DNA of 64,000 nucleotides from Chromatiales bacterium. GTDB taxonomy: Bacteria > Pseudomonadota > Gammaproteobacteria > Steroidobacterales > GCA-2729495. Positions 47,471-55,624 of this stretch are shown one piece after another. Each line of letters begins with the position of its first letter. The first letter of the stretch is position 1. The stretch lies in assembly GCA_016789885.1 (NCBI GenBank), contig JAEUPZ010000018.1, positions 1-64,000 of the forward strand, given 5' to 3'. The notes under the pieces were generated by a model that searched no databases, had not been told where the DNA came from, and saw nothing but the letters and a program-made list of their open reading frames with translations. The position numbers were made by a program, and so were the translations under genes.

Positions 47471-49561
47471 GTGACCAGCAGACCGACCATTGCCGCCGCC
47501 GTTGCCATTGCCGCGGGGGCCATCAGCATTTCCATGGGCGCGGGCGCCGCGACGACGACCTACATCATCACCGAGGGCAAGCAGGCCAAGGTGGAGCACT
47601 CGTGCACGCGCATCGTCAACTCGTTCACGAGCCAGGACTGCACCTTCGGACGCACCCAGACGTCGGCGAACAACGTTCCTGACCAGTTCTTCGGCTGGAG
47701 CGGGCCGACGCGGCAGGGTGGCTACTACGAGATCGGCAGTGCTGCCGACACGCCCCTCGGCACCCCGCCGTCCTTCAACCCCAACGATGCGGACCCCGAC
47801 ACGACCGACGTCTTCGAGTCCGATGACTTCAAGATCGAGCCGGTGGTCGTCGGCACGGTCGACATCGACGACAACGGCACGCCGGACAACGGCAGCGACG
47901 ACACCGTGCTGCTGACCTTCAGCATCCAGGGGACGACTCCGACCTCGGGCCTGGTGCGCAGCTTCACAACGGGCCAGACGACGCTCGCCGTCGAGCGCTG
48001 GCGGAGCCTCGATCACACCATGGCGGCTCCGTATCCGGTCGACCAGGCCATCCCCAACGCGAGTGGCGGTTTCGACTACATCATCGGCAGCCGGGGCACG
48101 CCGACGCGGCTTTGCCGGGCGCTGAACCCGGGCGTCAACAACACCTTCGACCCGGCCGACTGCTTCCCGACCAACAACTACAACAAGACCACCCTGCCGA
48201 CCGCGCCGGCCTGGTGGGCACCCGTACCAGCCGTTGCCTCGGTCGGCATCGAGCGCTCGGCGGCCATCGCGAACCGTCCCGGCGCCAGCCCGAACGTCGG
48301 CATCGCGACCATCGGCGCGTTCGCCGGTCGCGTCATCGGCGTCGACAACGAAGATTACTCCTGCGACAACAACAACCAGGCGTCCGACGACTGCGTCAAC
48401 AGCCAGCTGGTGTGGGGCGGCTCCATCGAGGACCCGGGCTTCGACAACATGGTGGGCGTGATCTCCACCGGCACCGATGGCATCACCTCGGCCCAGCTGT
48501 ACTGGACCCAGGAGTACAACATCGGTGCCTTCGGCGGCGGCACCAACATCAACTCGTTCCAGGCGAGCGAGATCACGTTCACCGGCATTCCCCAGGGCAC
48601 CGAGCCCAACGCCCTCGACGACGTGCTGACAGTCGTGGCCGGTACGGCGACCAACACGGTCAACGTGCTCGCCAACGACCTGAACTTCCCCCCCGTGCCC
48701 GACACGACCGTGACGATCGACCAGGCCCCGGCATCGGGCACGGCGACCGTGAATCCCAACGGCACCATCAACTACGACGCCACGGGCGTGGCGGCGGGCA
48801 CCGTAACGTTCACGTACGAGGCCTGCGTCGTCGATTTGTCCCTCTGCGACACGGCCCAGGTCACGGTCACGGTGCAGCCGAACCTGCTCCCGCAGGGCGG
48901 CAACGTCCCGCTGGCGGTGAACACCCAGGGCCGCAGCGGAGGGGCTGCAGCGGCCACCTATACGTTCCCCGCCAACGTCCTGGGCAACCTGCCAAGCACG
49001 GTCACCCTGACCAGCACCGGGACCGCCGGCAAGGGCACGTGCACCGTGTCCGGTACGGCCGTGACCTACACGCCGGTTGCAGCGTTCGTGGCCGGCGGCC
49101 AGACCGACAGCTGCGGCTACAGCATCACCGACCTCAACAACGACAACGCGACGGGGACCATCAACCTCACGATCACCGACGTGGCGCCGGTCCTGACCGA
49201 TGCAGCCCCGCGTGACGTCGATGCCGGTGAGACGGCCACGTCCGATGCAACCTTCACGCCCGGCAACGGCATTGTCGCTGACCACACCCTGACGGTGACC
49301 ACCCAGGCCCAGAGCGGCAGCTGCGCGGTGTCGGTCGTGGGCAGCAATGTCCGCGTGACCTACACGGCCAACGACGATGCCAGCGGCCCCGACTCGTGCG
49401 TCGTGACGCTGACTGACGCGGATAACGACAGTGACACCGGCACCTTCGCGTTCGACGTGGCCAGCAGCGGCGTGACCCTGCCGGGCGGCAGCGCCATCGA
49501 TCCGTGGAGCCTGCTGCTCCTCGGCGGCCTGCCGATCCTCGCCCGCCGGCGCCGCCGCTGA
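47471..49561 (+). CDS. large secreted Ig-like repeat protein with C-terminal sorting signal
   Basis: A 696-residue exported protein. The GTG start follows AAGGGGGA and begins a signal peptide ending AGAAT. Residues about 30-370 form an Asn/Asp/Thr-rich, cysteine-containing domain I do not recognise. Residues about 380-650 are tandem Ig/cadherin-like domains (TVNVLANDLN, GTATVNPNGTINYD, ADNDSDTGTF). The C-terminus has a tripartite sorting signal: LPGGSAIDPWS, a hydrophobic stretch LLLLGGLPILA and an Arg cluster (RRRRR), of the CTERM type processed by a dedicated protease such as a rhombosortase or exosortase-like enzyme. A surface protein or adhesin is the likely role. Confidence 0.75.
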   Translation: MTSRPTIAAAVAIAAGAISISMGAGAATTTYIITEGKQAKVEHSCTRIVNSFTSQDCTFGRTQTSANNVPDQFFGWSGPTRQGGYYEIGSAADTPLGTPPSFNPNDADPDTTDVFESDDFKIEPVVVGTVDIDDNGTPDNGSDDTVLLTFSIQGTTPTSGLVRSFTTGQTTLAVERWRSLDHTMAAPYPVDQAIPNASGGFDYIIGSRGTPTRLCRALNPGVNNTFDPADCFPTNNYNKTTLPTAPAWWAPVPAVASVGIERSAAIANRPGASPNVGIATIGAFAGRVIGVDNEDYSCDNNNQASDDCVNSQLVWGGSIEDPGFDNMVGVISTGTDGITSAQLYWTQEYNIGAFGGGTNINSFQASEITFTGIPQGTEPNALDDVLTVVAGTATNTVNVLANDLNFPPVPDTTVTIDQAPASGTATVNPNGTINYDATGVAAGTVTFTYEACVVDLSLCDTAQVTVTVQPNLLPQGGNVPLAVNTQGRSGGAAAATYTFPANVLGNLPSTVTLTSTGTAGKGTCTVSGTAVTYTPVAAFVAGGQTDSCGYSITDLNNDNATGTINLTITDVAPVLTDAAPRDVDAGETATSDATFTPGNGIVADHTLTVTTQAQSGSCAVSVVGSNVRVTYTANDDASGPDSCVVTLTDADNDSDTGTFAFDVASSGVTLPGGSAIDPWSLLLLGGLPILARRRRR

Positions 49562-49621
49562 GGGCAGACGTCTCCGGGAGCTGGCCGGCTTGCGGCCGGC
49601 CAGCCCCCCGGTTTGCCACCG

Positions 49622-49648
49622 AACCCCGCTCCGGCGGGGTTTTTCTTT
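49622..49648 (+). terminator. Rho-independent terminator after the secreted repeat protein
   Basis: AACCCCGC-TCCGG-CGGGGTT type hairpin (49622-49641) followed by TTTTTCTTT. A second GC-rich hairpin (CTGGCCGG...CCGGCCAG, about 49580-49602) lies just before it. Confidence 0.85.
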
Positions 49649-49676
49649 GGCGCCTCGCGCGCCGCCGGGGCTGCCC

Positions 49677-50243
49677 ATGACCGGAAGCTTCGACCAGCCT
49701 CCCTCCCCCGTCCTGAGACCCTCGCCCTGGGTGGCACGGTTCACCCACCTGATCCCGGCAGGCAGCGCCGTACTGGACGTCGCCTGCGGCCACGGGCGCC
49801 ACGCGCGCCTCGCAAGGTCCCTCGGGCACCCGGTAACGGCCGTGGATATCGACACGGCCGGGGTGGCGGACCTGACGGTGGATCACGGCGTCACGATCGT
49901 GACGGTCGACCTGGAGGCGGGAGCCTGGCCCTTCAAGCCTGCCGCGTTCGGCGCGGTGATCGTCGCCAACTACCTGCACCGGCCCCACTTTCCGCACCTG
50001 GCAGAGAGCCTGCAGGCCGGCGGGGTGCTGCTGGTGGATACCTTCGCCGCGGGCAATGAGCGCCACGGCCGGCCCCGCAACCCCGGCTTCCTGCTGGCGC
50101 CGGGCGAGCTGCTCACCGCCTTCGCCGGACGGCTGCAGGTGGTGGCCTACGAGTGCGGGTACGAGCCCCTGCCCCGCCCCGCGGTCCGCCAGCGGCTCTG
50201 CGCCGTCCGCGGCCCTGACCCGGTGCCACTGGTCGCGGGCTGA
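49677..50243 (+). CDS. class I SAM-dependent methyltransferase (TehB-like)
   Basis: A 188-residue methyltransferase with the SAM-binding glycine motif VLDVACGHGRHARLAR (about residues 33-48), the acidic VTAVDIDTAG and a VIVANYLHRPHFPHLAE segment. It resembles the TehB/tellurite-resistance-type small methyltransferases. It has its own GGGG-containing leader between the terminator and the ATG. The 159-base gap after it holds a GGCCCGCC/GGCGGGCC hairpin (50259-50276). Confidence 0.82.
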   Translation: MTGSFDQPPSPVLRPSPWVARFTHLIPAGSAVLDVACGHGRHARLARSLGHPVTAVDIDTAGVADLTVDHGVTIVTVDLEAGAWPFKPAAFGAVIVANYLHRPHFPHLAESLQAGGVLLVDTFAAGNERHGRPRNPGFLLAPGELLTAFAGRLQVVAYECGYEPLPRPAVRQRLCAVRGPDPVPLVAG

Positions 50244-50402
50244 GCGTGTGTGGGCCATGGCCCGCCGTGGCGGGCCCAACGGCACGGTGAGATCCCGATG
50301 TCGCCCGTACGCGCGGCACCGGGAGCGGGATCCCGACCGGCCAGCTGCCGGTGCGAGGGCTGGCGCGGCGCGCCGGACCTGGCCCCGGCAGCAACCTGTC
50401 CT

Positions 50403-51242
50403 TCAGCCGCCCGGCTGGGGACGCCCGCGCTCGATGCCACCGTGCAGGGTCACGCCGGCGGTGGGGTTCGACGTCCACAGCTCCGGTGCGAACCGGGGAA
50501 TGGCCATGGCCCTCACGGGGAAGCACTCGATGAACTGGTCGGGCTTCGCCGGCACGCCGCGCAGCGCGTAGCAGAAGAAATCCCGGCTATCGATCTGCCA
50601 GAACCCGCTGATGCGCGCGTCGTTCGAGGTCACGGTGCCGTCGGTGTTGAAGTACGCGTCGAACCGCACCTCGCCGGCCGGGGTCTCCATGCGGTAGCGC
50701 GTCGTGTTGGTCATCAAGTGGTTCCAGAAGCTCGGGAACCGCTCCTGGATGGGCCGCGACTTGTCCATCGACGGATCTTTCGCCATGGCGGCGGCCGGGC
50801 GCGGCCAGTCCGCAGCGCCGGTCTCGAGCATCAGGAAGGCAACCAGCGGCACGCGGTCGGCCTCGGGCACAGGCTCCGGGATGGCCATGCGCGTGCCGGG
50901 CACCAGCTTCGCCGGCGCCGTGATGAACTCCACCATCCGGCCCGGATCCCACTGGAAGCCGGCCGCCGACAGCGCGGGCGAGCTGTCAAAGCCGGGCGTG
51001 GCCCCGGCCTGACGCTTCATGATGCCGTAGAGGTTGGGGCCGGTCAGGTTGCCGCCACCATCCGCCAGCGTATGGCACGCGCTGCAACGCTGCTCGAAGG
51101 CCGTGCGCCCGCGGATGTAGTCGGCGTTGACCAGCTCGTCGCGGGTCGGTGCGGCAGCAACGGCGCCGGCGGCGGGCAACAGGACGGCCAGCACCGCGAC
51201 GGTGGCCGCCGGGGCGGTGAGCGGGCGAGTCGGCGTCGGCAT
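50403..51242 (-). CDS. exported cytochrome c with an unknown C-terminal domain
   Basis: A 279-residue protein with a signal peptide. Residues about 40-135 are a class I cytochrome c: CSACH (Cys53, Cys56, His57), GGGNLTGPNLYGI and a Met ligand in PGTRMAIPEP, of the mitochondrial-like c2/c550 type. Residues about 140-279 form an extra domain (FDAYFNTDGTVTSNDARISGFWQI, FPVRAMAIPRFAPELW) that I do not recognise. The ATG at 51242 is preferred over a GTG at 51254 because GGGAG is correctly spaced for it. It diverges from nadA. Confidence 0.84.
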   Translation of the reverse strand: MPTPTRPLTAPAATVAVLAVLLPAAGAVAAAPTRDELVNADYIRGRTAFEQRCSACHTLADGGGNLTGPNLYGIMKRQAGATPGFDSSPALSAAGFQWDPGRMVEFITAPAKLVPGTRMAIPEPVPEADRVPLVAFLMLETGAADWPRPAAAMAKDPSMDKSRPIQERFPSFWNHLMTNTTRYRMETPAGEVRFDAYFNTDGTVTSNDARISGFWQIDSRDFFCYALRGVPAKPDQFIECFPVRAMAIPRFAPELWTSNPTAGVTLHGGIERGRPQPGG

Positions 51243-51407
51243 GGTGTGGACCACTCCCGGGCTGTTGGAAGAGCCCGGATCTTACCGCTACCGCCGCGCG
51301 GCGGCCCCGGCGTGGCCCGGCGATGACTGACCGGCGAACAGCGGCGGCGCCACCGCAGCTTATACTGCACGTCCACCCCAGCCTTCGCCCCGCCCCGCGA
51401 GCCCCCC

Positions 51408-52463
51408 ATGCCAGAGCAGATCCTGACCCGCAGCAACCTGCCCTTCACGGCCGACGTGGAGCGCCAGACCCGGGCCATCTACGAGCGGGTGCGCCACGTG
51501 ATCCCGGAGGTGGAGTGGCCGGTCCACGCCCCGCTGATCGCCGCCATCAACGAGCTCAAGCGCGACCGCAACGCCGTGATCCTGGCGCACAACTACCAGA
51601 CGCCGGAGATCTTCTACGGCGTGGCCGACTACACCGGCGACTCCCTGGGACTGGCACAGTTCGGCGCCGCCACCGGCGCCGACACCATCGTGCTCTGCGG
51701 CGTGCACTTCATGGCCGAGACCGCGAAGATCCTGAGCCCGGACAAGACCGTGCTGATCCCTGACGAACGGGCCGGCTGCTCGCTGGCCTCGTCCATCACC
51801 GGCGCCGACGTCCGCGCGCTAAAGGCCCGACACCCGGGCGTGCCGGTGGTGACCTACGTCAACACCACGGCCGAGGTGAAGGCCGAGTCGGACATCTGCT
51901 GCACGTCGGCCAATGCGGTCAAGGTCGTCGACTCCCTCGGCGTCGACGAAGTCATCTTCATCCCCGACCAGTTCCTCGGGCGGCACGTGGCGTCGCGCAC
52001 GAAGGTGCGGCTGATCCTCTGGGAAGGCGCCTGCGAGGTGCACGAGCGTTTCTCGGGCCAGGAGCTGCGGGACTTCCGGCAGCAGCACCCCGGCATCCAC
52101 GTCATGGCGCACCCGGAGTGCCCGCCCGACGTGCTGGCCGAGGCGGACTACGTCGGCTCGACCACCGCGATGATCCAGCACGTCGCCGACGCGAGACCCC
52201 GCGAGGTGGCGATGATCACCGAGTGCTCCATGGCCGGCAACGTCGCCGCCGAGTTCCCCGACGTCCGGTTCATCCAGCCCTGCAACCTGTGCCCGCACAT
52301 GAAGCGCATCACCCTCGACAAGATCCTCGCCTGCCTGCAGGCGGGGCGTCCGGTGGTCGAGGTGGATCCCGCCGTGGCGGTGCGCGCGAAGCAGGCGCTC
52401 GACCGGATGCTGGCCGTTGGCCGCGATGCAAAGCCGGGCCCGGCGCCCGGTGGCATCGACTGA
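51408..52463 (+). CDS. nadA: quinolinate synthase A
   Basis: A 351-residue NadA with [14 protein letters not shown] and the three [4Fe-4S] cysteines in [21 protein letters not shown] and [13 protein letters not shown]. It condenses iminoaspartate with dihydroxyacetone phosphate to quinolinate. It starts 152 bases from the cytochrome gene; a TATACT element (51361-51366) lies 41 bases before the ATG but its -35 is poor. nadB follows by 7 bases. Confidence 0.96.
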   Translation: MPEQILTRSNLPFTADVERQTRAIYERVRHVIPEVEWPVHAPLIAAINELKRDRNAVILAHNYQTPEIFYGVADYTGDSLGLAQFGAATGADTIVLCGVHFMAETAKILSPDKTVLIPDERAGCSLASSITGADVRALKARHPGVPVVTYVNTTAEVKAESDICCTSANAVKVVDSLGVDEVIFIPDQFLGRHVASRTKVRLILWEGACEVHERFSGQELRDFRQQHPGIHVMAHPECPPDVLAEADYVGSTTAMIQHVADARPREVAMITECSMAGNVAAEFPDVRFIQPCNLCPHMKRITLDKILACLQAGRPVVEVDPAVAVRAKQALDRMLAVGRDAKPGPAPGGID

Positions 52464-52470
52464 GGCCGGC

Positions 52471-54114
52471 GTGGCAAACAGGCCGGCGCAGTTCGACGTC
52501 GTCGTCGTCGGTGGCGGCCTGGGCGGGCTGTCCGTCGCGCTGCGCCTCGCCGACTCCGGCATCGGCGTCGGGGTGCTGCTGAAGCGGCCCTCCACCGAGA
52601 GCTCTAGCGCCTGGGCGCAGGGTGGCATTGCGGCGGCCCTCGACCCGGCGGACTCGCCGGCCGACCACGTGGCCGACACGCTGGTGGCCGGGGCCGGCCT
52701 CTGCCACCCTGGCATCGTGGAGTTCGTCGCCCAGTCGGCGCCGGGCGCCATCCGCTGGCTCCAGGAGCAGGGCGTCGCGTTCACGCCCGTGGACGCCGGC
52801 CACCCCGGCGACCTCCATCTGACCCGGGAGGGCGGCCACTCGCGCCGGCGCATCGTCCACGCGGCCGACGCGACGGGCAAGGCGGTGATGACGAGCCTCG
52901 CCGAGCGGGTGCACCGGCACCCGGGCATCACGCTGCTGACCGACCGGATCGCCGTCGACCTGATCACCGCCGGGAAGCTGCGGTCCCGCGGTCCCAACCG
53001 CTGCCTGGGCCTCTATGCCCTGAACCGCCAGACCGGCCGGGTCGAGACCATCGCCGCCCGGGCCGTGGTGCTGGCCACCGGGGGCGCCTCGAAGGTCTAC
53101 CTGTACACGACGAACCCCGACACCTCGACGGGCGACGGCATCGCCATGGCCTGGCGGGCTGGCTGCCGGGTGGCGAACATGGAATTCGTGCAGTTCCACC
53201 CCACCTGCCTCTACCACCCCCAGGCCAAGTCGTTCCTCGTGTCGGAGGCGGTGCGTGGCGAGGGCGGCATGCTGCGCCTGCCGGACGGCCGGCGCTTCAT
53301 GCCGGACCACGACCCGCGGGCCGAGCTGGCGCCCCGCGACGTGGTCGCGCGGGCCATCGACGCCGAGATGAAGCGCGGCGGCTACGACTGCGTGTACCTG
53401 GACATCACCCATCGTCCGGCCGGCGAGGTGCTGCAGCACTTCCCCAACATCGCGGCACGGCTGCGCGAGTACGGCATCGACATGACCCGCCAGCCGATCC
53501 CCGTCGTGCCCGCCGCCCACTACACCTGTGGCGGCATCGTCACCGACCGAAACGGGGCCACCGACCTGCCGGGGCTGTACGCGATCGGCGAGTGCACCTG
53601 CACCGGCCTGCACGGCGCGAACCGCCTGGCCAGCAACTCGCTGCTCGAGTGCGTGGTCTTCGGCGCCGCGGCCCACGACCGCATCCTCGCCCAGCTCGGC
53701 CAGCGCAGCCCTGCGGCGCCCGTGCTGCCGGACTGGGACGAGAGCCGCGTCACCGACCCGGATGAGCAGGTCATCGTCTCGCACAACTGGGACGAGCTGC
53801 GGCGCTTCATGTGGGACTACGTCGGCATCGTGCGCACGAACAAGCGGCTCGCGCGGGCCCGGCACCGGGTCGAACTGCTGCGCGAGGAGATCGCCGAGTT
53901 CTACGGCAACTTCCGCATCACCAACGACCTCATCGAGCTGCGCAACCTCTGCCAGGTCGCCGAGCTGACCATCACCTGCGCCGAGGCGCGCCGCGAGAGC
54001 CGCGGGCTGCATTACAACCGCGACGTCCCCGCCACGTTGCCCGACCGCGAGGCCCGCGACACGATCCTGACGCCGCGGGCCACGCGGCGGCGCGCACCGC
54101 TGGCCCGGGCCTGA
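52471..54114 (+). CDS. nadB: L-aspartate oxidase
   Basis: A 547-residue flavoprotein with a GTG start preceded by GAGG. It has the dinucleotide motif [43 protein letters not shown], the catalytic REG-type segment [12 protein letters not shown] and the FAD-binding [20 protein letters not shown]. It oxidises aspartate to iminoaspartate for NadA. The pair supplies NAD de novo. Confidence 0.96.
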   Translation: MANRPAQFDVVVVGGGLGGLSVALRLADSGIGVGVLLKRPSTESSSAWAQGGIAAALDPADSPADHVADTLVAGAGLCHPGIVEFVAQSAPGAIRWLQEQGVAFTPVDAGHPGDLHLTREGGHSRRRIVHAADATGKAVMTSLAERVHRHPGITLLTDRIAVDLITAGKLRSRGPNRCLGLYALNRQTGRVETIAARAVVLATGGASKVYLYTTNPDTSTGDGIAMAWRAGCRVANMEFVQFHPTCLYHPQAKSFLVSEAVRGEGGMLRLPDGRRFMPDHDPRAELAPRDVVARAIDAEMKRGGYDCVYLDITHRPAGEVLQHFPNIAARLREYGIDMTRQPIPVVPAAHYTCGGIVTDRNGATDLPGLYAIGECTCTGLHGANRLASNSLLECVVFGAAAHDRILAQLGQRSPAAPVLPDWDESRVTDPDEQVIVSHNWDELRRFMWDYVGIVRTNKRLARARHRVELLREEIAEFYGNFRITNDLIELRNLCQVAELTITCAEARRESRGLHYNRDVPATLPDREARDTILTPRATRRRAPLARA

Positions 54115-54129
54115 CGGGCGCGGCCGGCG

Positions 54130-55284
54130 TCAGGGGGTGCGGCGCGCCAGCGACCGCGGGCCGATGGCGTCGAGGCTCGTGGTGCCGGCGAACTGCATGA
54201 TGCGCGTCAGCTCGCTGTCGAGTATCGACAGCGCCCGCGCCACGCCGGCCTCGCCGAAGGCGCCGAGGCCGAAGAGGTAGGGACGCCCCACGCAGACGGC
54301 CGTTGCACCCAGCGCCAGGGCCTTGAACACGTCGGTGCCGCGCCGGATGCCGCCGTCGACCAGCACCGGCAGCCGGCCGCGGACGGCGGCGACGACCTCC
54401 GGCAGGCACTCCAGCGTGCCGCGCCCGCTCTCCTCCTGACGCCCCCCGTGGTTGGAGACGATCAGGCCGTCGACCCCTCGACGCCGCGCGATCACCGCGT
54501 CCTCGCCGGTCACGATGCCCTTCAGCACGATCGGCAGGCGCGTGTTCTCCCGCAGCCACGGCACCAGTTCCCACGTCGCTGCGGGATCGCCGATGCGCGG
54601 CGGGCCACCGAAGCCCTCGAAATTGCCGGTACGGCCGCCCTTGGCGGCGATCTCCCGGGCGAACCAGCGCTCGCCCTCGCGATTGCCCCGGGTCGGCGAG
54701 TCGACGGTGACGACGACGACCCGGCAGCCGGCCCCCTCGGCCCGCCGCAGCAGGAAGCGCATCAGCTCCCGGTCCGGTGACGGGTAGAGCTGGAACCAGA
54801 GCGGGGCCGTGCCGGCGGCGCGGATCTCCTCGACGGCACAGGTGGTGACGGTCGAGGCGACCATGAGGTGCCCCCGGGCCGAGGCGCCCCGCATCGTGGC
54901 CCGCTCCGCCTCGGGATGCACCACCTGCTGACCACCGATGGGTGCCAGCAGGATGGGCACATGCAGGGCCTCGCCGAAGAGTTCGCGACGGGTGTCGACG
55001 CGGCTCACGTCCACCAGCCGCCGCACGCGGATCTGCCAGTCGTCGAAGGCGGCCCGGTTGGCATCGACCGTCTTCAGGTCGTCGGCGCCGTTGACGATGA
55101 AGTGCCAGGCACCAGCATCGAGCCGCCGCTGCGCGGCCGCCTTCAGCTGGAAGATGTCGAGGGCCTGGTCGGCCGTCTCCGGGACCGCGAAGGCCGGCCG
55201 GGCGCCGAGGCGGCGTGGCAGGGCCAAGGCCGGTGCCGCCAGGGCCGCGGTGGTGAACACCCGGCGGGAGAACGGTGTCCGCAT
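54130..55284 (-). CDS. Tat-exported FMN-dependent alpha-hydroxyacid dehydrogenase
   Basis: A 384-residue protein of the lactate/glycolate-oxidase family. The N-terminus has the twin-arginine motif FSRRVFTTAALAAPALA, an unusual feature because LldD-type enzymes are normally cytoplasmic or membrane-associated. The TIM barrel carries the FMN/substrate segments LAPIGGQQVVHPEAE, the catalytic His in IVSNHGGRQEESGRG, and PVLVDGGIRRGTDVFKAL. An inferred periplasmic 2-hydroxyacid oxidation could feed electrons to the exported cytochrome c encoded nearby. It converges with nadB. Confidence 0.82.
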   Translation of the reverse strand: MRTPFSRRVFTTAALAAPALALPRRLGARPAFAVPETADQALDIFQLKAAAQRRLDAGAWHFIVNGADDLKTVDANRAAFDDWQIRVRRLVDVSRVDTRRELFGEALHVPILLAPIGGQQVVHPEAERATMRGASARGHLMVASTVTTCAVEEIRAAGTAPLWFQLYPSPDRELMRFLLRRAEGAGCRVVVVTVDSPTRGNREGERWFAREIAAKGGRTGNFEGFGGPPRIGDPAATWELVPWLRENTRLPIVLKGIVTGEDAVIARRRGVDGLIVSNHGGRQEESGRGTLECLPEVVAAVRGRLPVLVDGGIRRGTDVFKALALGATAVCVGRPYLFGLGAFGEAGVARALSILDSELTRIMQFAGTTSLDAIGPRSLARRTP

Positions 55285-55624
55285 GGTCAGCTCCTGCAGG
55301 CCCGGGGCTCATCGCCCGGGCACCGCTCGCGGGTTACCCGCGGGCGCCATGCAGGTGTACGCACTGCCGTCATCATGCTGGCCTCCGGTCGACGCTGGCG
55401 CAGGACCGGTGGAGGTTGCCATGCACCGCGGCCCGTGGTCGATGCCACGGCCGGCCGGCCCACGGCCCCGGCCGGTCCTGACCAACGGCCGGACAGGCGG
55501 CGACGGGCCAGCCTCGCCCCCACCGGACCGAGACGCTATTCTTCCCGTCTGCGCCGTTGCCGGCGCTAACCTCCCGCCCAGTCTGCTGAGGCCCGCATGG
55601 CGGGCACGCCGAGGAGCATTCCCG
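55285..55624. other. 340-base divergent intergenic region before aceE
   Basis: Separates the Tat-exported dehydrogenase from aceE. TATTCT (55537-55542) is a possible -10 for aceE with a weak -35 (TCGCCC). GC-rich segments repeat but nothing more specific, and no PdhR-like operator, was recognised. Confidence 0.35.

Noticed and set aside
50259..50276. Terminator after the TehB-like methyltransferase
   Set aside because: The hairpin is perfect but has no T-run on either strand.
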